A DNA stretch of 64,000 nucleotides from an uncultured Oscillospiraceae bacterium (GTDB lineage Bacteria; Bacillota; Clostridia; Oscillospirales; Oscillospiraceae): the NCBI GenBank assembly GCA_910585265.1, contig CAJUCA010000004.1:35429-99428 (forward strand), in the 5' to 3' direction. The stretch's first letter is position 1; each line of letters starts with the position of its first letter. The notes beneath the pieces were generated by a model. That model made no database searches. It was not told the origin of the DNA and saw only the letters and a list, made by a program, of their open reading frames with translations. Shown here piece after piece: positions 32,756 through 39,158 of this stretch. The position numbers and the translations under genes are program-made.

Positions 32756-33580
32756 TTATTCCTTGTCCAGCAGTTCGGCCACGTCCTTCATGGGATTGGG
32801 CTCGTAGCCCTCCACCTTCCCCGCGTCCACCGCCCGGGCCAACGCCGGGTCCAGGGGCAGCTTGGCCAGCACAGGCAGGGACAGATGGGCACCCAACGCG
32901 TCGATGGTGCTCTCCCCGAACACGGGGTGCTCCCCGCCGCAGCCGGGGCACCGGAAGAAGGAGTAGTTCTCCACCAGACCCAGCACCGGCACATTCATCA
33001 TCTCCGCCATCCGCACCGCCTTGGTGACGATCATCCCCACCAGTGTCTGGGGTGCGGACACCACGATCACCCCGTCCACCGGGAGGGACTGGAACACCGT
33101 CAGCGGCACGTCCCCGGTTCCGGGAGGCATATCCACAAACAGGTAGTCCAGCTCGCCCCAGACCACATCCGTCCAGAACTGCTCCACCGCCCCGGCGATC
33201 ACCGGGCCCCGCCACACCACCGGGTCCGTCTCCCGCTCCATCAGCAGGTTCAGGCTCATCAGCTCAATGCCGCCCTCAGTGACGGCGGGGTAGATGCCCA
33301 CCTCGCTGCCCTCCGCCCGCTGGCGGATGCCGAAAGCGCGGGGCACCGACGGCCCGGTGATGTCCGCGTCCAGGATGCCCACCTTTTTCCCCCGCCGTGC
33401 CATGGCGGCGGCCAGGGTGCAGGTGACGGCGGACTTGCCCACGCCGCCCTTGCCGCTGACCACGGCGATCACCTTTTTGATGCTGGACAGCTCGTTGGCG
33501 GGCTTGCGGAAGTCCTGGGGATTGGCGCGCTCCCCGCAGCTCTCGCCGCAGGAGGAGCAGTCGTGGGTACACTCGCTCAT
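32756..33580 (-). CDS. mrp: Mrp/NBP35-type P-loop ATPase, Fe-S carrier
   Basis: 274 residues from ATG 33580, better spaced from AAGGAG than the in-frame GTG nine bases upstream. Cys-rich N-terminus CTHDCSSCGESCGE, then the deviant Walker A GKGGVGKSAVTCTL, LDADITGPSVPRAFG and the CxxC pair in FFRCPGCG. These proteins carry and transfer iron-sulfur clusters to apoproteins in the cytosol. A single gene with its own terminator, divergent from the PadR operon. Confidence 0.93.
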   Translation of the reverse strand: MSECTHDCSSCGESCGERANPQDFRKPANELSSIKKVIAVVSGKGGVGKSAVTCTLAAAMARRGKKVGILDADITGPSVPRAFGIRQRAEGSEVGIYPAVTEGGIELMSLNLLMERETDPVVWRGPVIAGAVEQFWTDVVWGELDYLFVDMPPGTGDVPLTVFQSLPVDGVIVVSAPQTLVGMIVTKAVRMAEMMNVPVLGLVENYSFFRCPGCGGEHPVFGESTIDALGAHLSLPVLAKLPLDPALARAVDAGKVEGYEPNPMKDVAELLDKE

Positions 33581-33645
33581 AAATGACACATCTCCTTACG
33601 GTTCCGGGCATAAAATGGCCCGGAAAAATTTTTTGATAAAATACC

Positions 33646-33674
33646 TTGACAGGCGAGGTATCTCGTGGTATAGT
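33646..33674 (+). promoter_or_regulatory. Strong promoter of the PadR operon
   Basis: A consensus TTGACA (33646-33651) and TATAGT (33669-33674) with a 17-bp spacer, 94 bp before the PadR start. Confidence 0.8.
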
Positions 33675-33728
33675 AAGCGCACAAGGTTACTTCGGCTCGT
33701 GAGGTATCTTGAACTACCGGGTATCTCA
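33655..33728 (+). promoter_or_regulatory. Three GGTATCTYG boxes, probable PadR operators
   Basis: GAGGTATCTC (33655-33664, inside the promoter spacer), GAGGTATCTT (33701-33710) and GGGTATCTCA (33719-33728). Their position on and just after the promoter fits autorepression by the first gene's product. The assignment is inferred. Confidence 0.5.
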
Positions 33729-33767
33729 GCAATCAACAAGCAGTCAGGATAAAGAAGGGAGGACGCT

Positions 33768-34103
33768 ATGTCAATTTCCGCGGACACCCTGCGCGGACAC
33801 ACGGACACCATTATTTTAGCACAACTTCTGCGCGGGGACAACTATGGTTATGAAATCAACAAAAACATTCAGCAGCTCACCCAGGGGGAGTATGGCTTGA
33901 AGGAGGCCACCCTATACACCGCCTTCAAGCGGCTGGAGCAGGCGGGCCTCATCGCCTCCTACTGGGGGGACGACGGCCCCGGTGCCCGGCGGCGGTACTA
34001 CGCCATCACCGACGAGGGCCGCAAACGCTGGGCGGAGAGCCGCCAGGAATGGGAGAACACCCGCGCCCTGCTGGACGCGCTGATCAACGTAGAGGAGGTT
34101 TGA
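33768..34103 (+). CDS. PadR-family transcriptional regulator
   Basis: 111 residues behind GGGAGG. Winged-helix PadR domain with GDNYGYEINKNI, LKEATLYTAFKRLEQAGLI and ARRRYYAITDEG, followed by a short dimerisation helix. PadR proteins repress their own operon and respond to envelope stress or small ligands. It sits directly before a HAAS/DUF4097 gene and a PspC gene, a common clostridial envelope-stress arrangement. Confidence 0.93.
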   Translation: MSISADTLRGHTDTIILAQLLRGDNYGYEINKNIQQLTQGEYGLKEATLYTAFKRLEQAGLIASYWGDDGPGARRRYYAITDEGRKRWAESRQEWENTRALLDALINVEEV

Positions 34104-34108
34104 ACACC

Positions 34109-35836
34109 ATGGATGATATGAAGCTGAAGCTGAGCGAGGCGGTGGCCGCCCGCCTGTCCGCCGCCCCCGCTTCCAAGGAGAAGGACGAGCTGATTGAGGA
34201 GCTGTCCGACAACCTGTACCGCCGCTTTCTGGAGATGAGCGGCGCGGGGGTGCCGGAGGAGGAGGCGTTCACCCGCTCCCTGGACGATTTAGGGGACGTG
34301 GACGAGCTGCTGGCCTACCTGGGCGTGGAGCCGCAGGCCGAGCCGGACACGGCCGCTAACCGCCCCGACACCCGCCCCGCCGTGGTCAGCCCGGAGGCCG
34401 GCGGCCAGACCCCGCCCCAGGACGCCCCCCAAGGCGGGCCGGCGGGTGACGGCGGCGTCCACTACAATTACGACCCCAACGCCGCCCAGAGCGACCTGGA
34501 CGCCATTCTGGCCAACGTGGGCGAGATCTGCCGGGTGGCCGTGGACCAGGTGAAGGAGGCCGCCAAGCAGGCCAAGGACGCCATCCAGCGGCGCACCACC
34601 GTGGAGCGGGGCGACAAGCGCGTCCGCGTACACTTCAACACCACCCCGGAGGGCTTCACGCCCCCCGCGCCGCCTGACCCGCCCGCGCCCCCTGAGGCCA
34701 AGGGCTGGGAGTTCGAGGCCGAGCTGGACTCCGATGAGGGCCGCTTCTTCGCCGGGGCGGGCCCCAAGGAGAAGAAAGATGTGGTCTACGGCTTCGGCTA
34801 TGACAAGGCCAAGGGCGGCTTCTTCGCCCAGTGGGGCGAGTACCAGGGCGGGCAGGCCCAAGGCCCCCGCTTCAACGGCACGGACTCCCGCATGGAGCAC
34901 AACGAGGACGACTCCTATTCCGTCACCGCCCTGAGGGATCTCCGGGGGATTGAGGTGTTTACCGCCGCCGGGGACGTGACTATCCACGTGTCGGAGGCCC
35001 CGGACGCCGGGGTGATCATCGACGGCGACGTGGACGATCTGGACGTGACCTGCTCCGCCGACGGGGTGCTCACCATCCGGGAGGGCCGCACCGCCAGCTC
35101 CTCCTTCTTCTCCCGCGTGGGCATCGGCTCCGCCGACGTAGAGCTGTACCTGCCCAGCCGCCACTGGGAGATGATCGCCGTCACCACCAGCAGCGGAGAC
35201 GTGGAATTCGACCAGGACGGGCTGGATGTGGACCATCTCGCCATCACTACCGCCAGCGGCGATCTGAGCTGCCGCCTGAAGGCCTGCCGCGCGCTGTGCT
35301 TCAAGTCCACCAGCGGCGATCTGGAGCTGGAGGGGGCCTGCGGCGACCTCACCGCCAATACCATGAGCGGCGACATCTCCCTCCGCCGGGGCCAGTTTGG
35401 CACCGCCCGCGTGAAAACCGCCAGCGGCAAGCTGGAGCTGGAGGGAACCTGCGAGAACCTCACCGCCGAAACCATGAGCGGCGACATCTCCCTCTGCCAG
35501 GGGGAGCTGGGCACCGCCCGCCTCAAGACCGCCAGCGGCGACATCGAGCTGGACGGCGCGGCCGGCAGCGTCTGGTGCAGCTCCGTGAGCGGCGACGTAA
35601 GCGTGACCACCTCCGTCCTGCCCAAAACGATGGAGCTTTCCTCCAAGTCCGGGGACCTGGAGGCCGGCATCCCGGACGCGGGGCCCTTCTCCGTGCGGAT
35701 GAAAACCGTCAGCGGCGAGCTGTCCTCCGCCTTCCAGGCCAACTTTGTCAACGGCGTGTTCGTCTACGGCGACGGCTCCGGCCCCGCCTACTCCATGACC
35801 AGCGTCAGCGGCAGCGTAGCCCTGGATCGCCGCTGA
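34109..35836 (+). CDS. HAAS-domain and DUF4097 beta-helix protein
   Basis: 575 residues. The N-terminal HAAS/DUF1700-like helical domain (about 1-75, KEKDELIEELSDNLYRRFLE) is typical of proteins paired with PadR. A proline-rich linker (about 85-130, 200-220) follows. The C-terminal DUF4097 right-handed beta-helix (about 290-575) shows repeated TxSGD turns, for example TTSSGDVEF, STSGDLEL, TMSGDISL, TASGDIEL and SVSGDVSV. No signal peptide or clear membrane segment is visible. Start ATG 34109 is chosen; ATG 34118 is also possible. Role: probably part of an envelope-sensing module with PadR and PspC. Confidence 0.85.
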   Translation: MDDMKLKLSEAVAARLSAAPASKEKDELIEELSDNLYRRFLEMSGAGVPEEEAFTRSLDDLGDVDELLAYLGVEPQAEPDTAANRPDTRPAVVSPEAGGQTPPQDAPQGGPAGDGGVHYNYDPNAAQSDLDAILANVGEICRVAVDQVKEAAKQAKDAIQRRTTVERGDKRVRVHFNTTPEGFTPPAPPDPPAPPEAKGWEFEAELDSDEGRFFAGAGPKEKKDVVYGFGYDKAKGGFFAQWGEYQGGQAQGPRFNGTDSRMEHNEDDSYSVTALRDLRGIEVFTAAGDVTIHVSEAPDAGVIIDGDVDDLDVTCSADGVLTIREGRTASSSFFSRVGIGSADVELYLPSRHWEMIAVTTSSGDVEFDQDGLDVDHLAITTASGDLSCRLKACRALCFKSTSGDLELEGACGDLTANTMSGDISLRRGQFGTARVKTASGKLELEGTCENLTAETMSGDISLCQGELGTARLKTASGDIELDGAAGSVWCSSVSGDVSVTTSVLPKTMELSSKSGDLEAGIPDAGPFSVRMKTVSGELSSAFQANFVNGVFVYGDGSGPAYSMTSVSGSVALDRR

Positions 35837-35855
35837 GAAGGGCGGTGCCGCCATT

Positions 35856-36017
35856 ATGAAGCACCTGGATGTCTTTGACATACGCTTGGGCCGACCCACC
35901 GCCTCCCGGAGAGGCCCGGACCCCACCCTTTACAGCAGCCTGGACACCCGGGGGATCGCCGACGGCATCCTGCCCTGGGCGGGAGCCACCCTGCGCAATC
36001 CCGGCCTGCTGCGCTGA
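35856..36017 (+). CDS. Possible small protein between DUF4097 and pspC genes
   Basis: 53 codons starting MKHLDVFDIRLGRPTASRRG and ending at TGA 36015. It fills the gap between two genes of one operon, but its ribosome site is weak and no family is recognised. It could also be a decayed fragment. Confidence 0.35.
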   Translation: MKHLDVFDIRLGRPTASRRGPDPTLYSSLDTRGIADGILPWAGATLRNPGLLR

Positions 36018-36039
36018 ATTGAGAAAGGAGCTTACGATT

Positions 36040-36225
36040 ATGAAACGTCTTTGCCGTACCGAAGGCCCCGACGCCCTGCTTTGCGGCGTCTGTGGAGGCA
36101 TCGCCCGTTACTTCAATGTCGATCCCACGGTCGTGCGTGTGGCCACGGTTCTGTTGGTGGCTTTCGCGGGCTTGTCCCTGTGGGTGTATATCATCGCCGC
36201 CCTGATTATGCCCAAAGAGTGCTGA
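36040..36225 (+). CDS. pspC: PspC-domain membrane protein
   Basis: 61 residues behind GAAAGGAG. The whole protein is a PspC domain: KRLCRTEGPDALLCGVCGGI, then ARYFNVDPTVVRVA and one membrane helix (about 35-57). PspC proteins act in phage-shock and envelope-stress responses at the membrane. Last gene of the PadR operon. Confidence 0.9.
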   Translation: MKRLCRTEGPDALLCGVCGGIARYFNVDPTVVRVATVLLVAFAGLSLWVYIIAALIMPKEC

Positions 36226-36227
36226 AT

Positions 36228-36335
36228 CGTTGCGAGCAGCGGGCTATGACCGGAGCGGAGGGAAAAGCCCAAGGAGGGGCCGCAGGCCCCGGATGGGTTT
36301 TCCCGAAGCCGGAGGGCTTAGAACCGCGTCGCGAG
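36228..36335 (+). repeat. Large GC-rich intergenic hairpin
   Basis: Nested inverted segments: CCGG, GGGAAAAGCCC, GGGGCC, GCA loop, GGCCCC, GGGTTTTCCC, CCGG. GCGAGCAG is repeated at both borders. It looks like a repetitive extragenic palindrome and holds no gene. Confidence 0.55.
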
Positions 36336-36429
36336 CAGAGGAAGCACGACTACAGGAGAGCGCGCTGTATTGACAAGATCGGCACAGGGGCAGGCGGACG
36401 GATTGCCCGATCCGCCCGCCGCCCCAACA

Positions 36430-36477
36430 GCAGAGGCCCCGCCGGGAGTTATCCTCCCCCGGCGGGGCCTCTGCTTT
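36430..36477. terminator. GC-rich terminator upstream of pepF
   Basis: GCAGAGGCCCCGCCGGG pairs with CCCGGCGGGGCCTCTGC, followed by TTT. It ends transcription from the pspC side. Confidence 0.8.
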
Positions 36478-36483
36478 CCGCCC

Positions 36484-36512
36484 TTGTAAGCCCCGGGCAA
36501 ATGTGGTATGAT
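36484..36512 (+). promoter_or_regulatory. Promoter upstream of the pepF leader
   Basis: TTGTAA (36484-36489) and TATGAT (36507-36512) with a 17-bp spacer. Transcription would start near 36519 and give a leader of about 210 nt before pepF. Confidence 0.6.
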
Positions 36513-36514
36513 AT

Positions 36515-36690
36515 AGGAAATCAAGTGAAAAAGCGCAAACCGCGCTTTTTCAAGCAGCGAGCAAATGGCCCGCTGACGCGCGAAGCGCGCTTGATTTTCT
36601 ATGAAGTGCAAGTCAAGGCCGCGAATGCGGCCTCCAGCGGCGATAAATCACCGCTGGATTCAAAAGTATCATACGATACTTTTGAACCCA
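36515..36690 (+). ncRNA. Multi-hairpin leader upstream of pepF
   Basis: Successive inverted repeats: AAAAAGCGC/GCGCTTTTT (36527-36550), GCGCG/CGCGC (36578-36592), GGCCGC/GCGGCC (36617-36631), CCAGCGG/CCGCTGG (36634-36657), and a perfect 12-bp TTCAAAAGTATC/GATACTTTTGAA (36659-36686). GAAATCAAG near the 5' end can also pair with CTTGATTTTC at 36590-36600. A second -10-like TATAAT lies at 36697-36702. It may be a structured RNA or a cluster of extragenic palindromes; no known riboswitch is recognised. Confidence 0.4.
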
Positions 36691-36731
36691 CTTGACTATA
36701 ATTCTACTGAACAAGAAGGAGGCCGCAAGCC

Positions 36732-38537
36732 ATGGCAGAAGCGAAAAAAATCCCCCAGCGATCCCAGGTTCCCGTGGAGTACACCTGGAACACCGCCGAC
36801 ATTTACCCCACCGACGAGGCGTGGGAGAAGGAATTTGCGGAGGTCCGCGCCCAGATCCCCGTGCTGGCGGGCTATGCCGGGCGGCTGGGCGAAAACGCCC
36901 AGACCCTTTGGGACTACCTGACCCTGTGCGACAAAACGGTGGAGCAGGTAACCCGGCTCTACCAGTACGCCAGCCTGCGCCAGGACGAGGACACCCGGAA
37001 CGGCACATACCAGGCCCTGGCGGGCAAGGGCACGAGCCTGTGGGTGGAGCTCAGCTCCGCCACCGCCTTCGACACACCGGAGCTGCTGAAGCTGTCCCGG
37101 GAGACCCTGGAGCGGTTCTACGCCGAAAAACCGGAGCTGGAGCTGTACCGCCGGTTCTTCACCGTTCTCCAGGACAAAAAGGAGCACATCCTGTCCGACG
37201 GGGAGGAGAAGCTGCTGGCCGCCGCCGGGGAGATGGCCCAGGCCCCGGACGAGATCTTCTCCAAGTTCTCCAACGCCGACCTCACCTTCCCCGACGCGGT
37301 GGACGGAGAGAGGAACCCCCTGCCCCTGTCCAACGCCACCTTCGTGACCTATGAGATGAGCGAGGACCGGGATCTGCGCCGCTCCGCCTACGAGCAGATG
37401 TACGGCACCCTGGGCGGCTTCCGCAACACCGCCGCCGCCCTGCTGGATGCGGAGGCGAAAAAACGCCGCTTCTTCTCTACCGCCCGGAAATACCAGTCCC
37501 CCCTGGCCGCCGCCGTGGCCTCCAACCGGGTGTCCCCGGAGGTGTACCGCAACCTGGTGGACACGGTAAACGCCAACCTGGACAAGCTGCACCGCTATGT
37601 CCGCCTGCGGAAAAAGCTGCTGGGCGTGGACGAGCTGCATATGTATGACATCTACGCCCCCATGGTGTCCGGCGCGTCCAAGGTGATCCCCTTTGAGGAG
37701 GCCAAGGCCACCGTATTCGACGCCCTGGCCCCCATGGGGGAGGAGTACCGGGCCATCATCCGGGAGGGCCTGGACAACCGCTGGATCGATGTGTACGAGA
37801 ACGTGGGCAAGCGTTCCGGCGGCTATATGAGCGGCGTGGCGGCCCACCCCTTCATCCTGCTCAACCACAAGGACGATCTGGACAGTATGTTCACCCTGGC
37901 CCACGAGCTGGGCCACGCCGTCCACTCCTACCTGTCCAACAAGACCCAGCCCATCGTCTACCGGGACTACGTGATCTTTGTGGCGGAGGTGGCCTCCACC
38001 TGCAACGAGGCCCTGCTCATGGAGCACCTGCTCTCCCGCACCACCGACAAAAGGGAGCGGGCATGGCTGCTCAACCACTTCCTGGAGCAGTTCAAGGGCA
38101 CCCTCTACCGCCAGACCATGTTCGCCGAGTTCGAGCTGCGCATGGGCGAGCTGAACACCCAGGGCGTCCCCCTTACCGCCGAGCTTTTGTGCGCCGAGTA
38201 CAAGGCCCTTAACGCCAAATACTTCGGCCCGGACATGGTGACGGATGACCGCATCGCCCTGGAGTGGGCCCGCATCCCCCATTTCTATTACAATTATTAC
38301 GTGTACCAGTACGCCACGGGCTACTCCGCCGCCATCGCCCTGTCCCGCCGGATTTTGAAGGAGGGTGCCCCCGCGGTCAAGGATATGCTGGGCTTCCTGT
38401 CCGGCGGCTGCTCCCAGGATCCCATCGACCTGCTTCGGGGGGCCGGGGTGGATATGGCCTCTCCCAAGCCCGTCCAGGACGCGCTGGATCTGTTCGGCAC
38501 GCTGATTGACGAGATGGAATCCCTCATGGAACACTGA
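36732..38537 (+). CDS. pepF: Oligoendopeptidase F (M3 family)
   Basis: 601 residues behind AGGAGG. A cytosolic zinc metallopeptidase that cuts short oligopeptides. The zinc site is HELGHAVHSYLS in the C-terminal half, with the third ligand Glu in the helix around VAEVASTCNEALL. The opening VPVEYTWNTADIYPTDEAWE and the length are typical of PepF. It has its own promoter and a strong terminator. Confidence 0.96.
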   Translation: MAEAKKIPQRSQVPVEYTWNTADIYPTDEAWEKEFAEVRAQIPVLAGYAGRLGENAQTLWDYLTLCDKTVEQVTRLYQYASLRQDEDTRNGTYQALAGKGTSLWVELSSATAFDTPELLKLSRETLERFYAEKPELELYRRFFTVLQDKKEHILSDGEEKLLAAAGEMAQAPDEIFSKFSNADLTFPDAVDGERNPLPLSNATFVTYEMSEDRDLRRSAYEQMYGTLGGFRNTAAALLDAEAKKRRFFSTARKYQSPLAAAVASNRVSPEVYRNLVDTVNANLDKLHRYVRLRKKLLGVDELHMYDIYAPMVSGASKVIPFEEAKATVFDALAPMGEEYRAIIREGLDNRWIDVYENVGKRSGGYMSGVAAHPFILLNHKDDLDSMFTLAHELGHAVHSYLSNKTQPIVYRDYVIFVAEVASTCNEALLMEHLLSRTTDKRERAWLLNHFLEQFKGTLYRQTMFAEFELRMGELNTQGVPLTAELLCAEYKALNAKYFGPDMVTDDRIALEWARIPHFYYNYYVYQYATGYSAAIALSRRILKEGAPAVKDMLGFLSGGCSQDPIDLLRGAGVDMASPKPVQDALDLFGTLIDEMESLMEH

Positions 38538-38575
38538 AAAGGAAAAGCCGGGGCACAGGCCCCGGCTTTTCCTTT
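38538..38575. terminator. Terminator after pepF
   Basis: AAAGGAAAAGCCGGGG pairs with CCCCGGCTTTTCCTTT; the CTTTTCCTTT half also serves as a T-rich tail. It starts one base after the pepF stop. Confidence 0.9.
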
Positions 38576-38586
38576 GCCCGGTAGGA

Positions 38587-38751
38587 TCATTGCTCTGATA
38601 TGTAAAGCTCCTCCGTGGCCTGCTGGGCCTGCTTCAGCACTGCCTTTGCCTTCGGCAAATCTCCATCCTCCAACAGGTTGAGCGCATCTGTGATGGCATT
38701 GAACAGCCTCGCATACATTTTTTGATAGGGGATCAGTCGAAAAACCTCCAT
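38587..38751 (-). CDS. Small hypothetical protein divergent from an XRE regulator
   Basis: 54 residues from ATG 38751, eight bases after AGGAG; longer in-frame starts run into the operator. It is helical, with LIPYQKMYARLFNAITDALN and a run like DLPKAKAVLKQAQQATEELY. Similar short proteins are frequent in Firmicutes next to phage-type repressors. Function unknown. Confidence 0.7.
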   Translation of the reverse strand: MEVFRLIPYQKMYARLFNAITDALNLLEDGDLPKAKAVLKQAQQATEELYISEQ

Positions 38752-38772
38752 AAGCCGCACTCCTAAAAAATT

Positions 38773-38800
38773 GTCGTTGCACTTATATAAGTGCAACGAC
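38773..38800. promoter_or_regulatory. Perfect 28-bp palindrome, probable operator
   Basis: GTCGTTGCACTTAT and its exact complement meet without a spacer. It lies between the divergent 54-residue gene and the XRE regulator, and its centre TATATA could form part of a -10. Most likely the XRE protein binds here. Confidence 0.6.
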
Positions 38801-38867
38801 AGCACAAACTTGAGATAAGATCAAGTAAATTTTGTGCGAATATGAGTGCAGTAAGGGGGGCGGCGCT

Positions 38868-39092
38868 TTGGACTATTCCTATGACCTGCTTGTGGGACAG
38901 CAGATCCGCGCCGTCCGGGAGAAAAGAGGTCTGACGCAGGAACAGCTTGCCGCCCGGCTCCAGACCTGCGGCTGCGACGTGACCCGGAGCGCGCTGGCAA
39001 AAATGGAGGCGGGCCAGCGGCATATCTATGCCGTTGAGCTTCGCTCGCTGCAAAAAATTTTGGACGTCCCCTATGAGGTTCTTCTGCCCTGA
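38868..39092 (+). CDS. XRE-family helix-turn-helix regulator
   Basis: 74 residues from TTG 38868 behind GGGGGGCGG; an in-frame TTG at 38832 gives a longer, less likely form. Single Cro/C1-type domain: GQQIRAVREKRGLTQEQLAA, SALAKMEAGQR, then YAVELRSLQKILDV. It probably regulates itself and the divergent small gene through the palindrome at 38773. Confidence 0.85.
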   Translation: MDYSYDLLVGQQIRAVREKRGLTQEQLAARLQTCGCDVTRSALAKMEAGQRHIYAVELRSLQKILDVPYEVLLP

Positions 39093-39097
39093 ACAGC

Positions 39098-39140
39098 AAA
39101 GGAAGCCCCCGCCTCTGGTAAAGTGGCGGGGGCTTCCTTT
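39098..39140. terminator. Bidirectional terminator between XRE gene and mutS
   Basis: AAAGGAAGCCCCCGCC pairs with GGCGGGGGCTTCCTTT; A- and T-rich ends make it work on both strands for the two converging genes. Confidence 0.9.
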
Positions 39141-39158
39141 ATGCCGTAATAAACAAGG

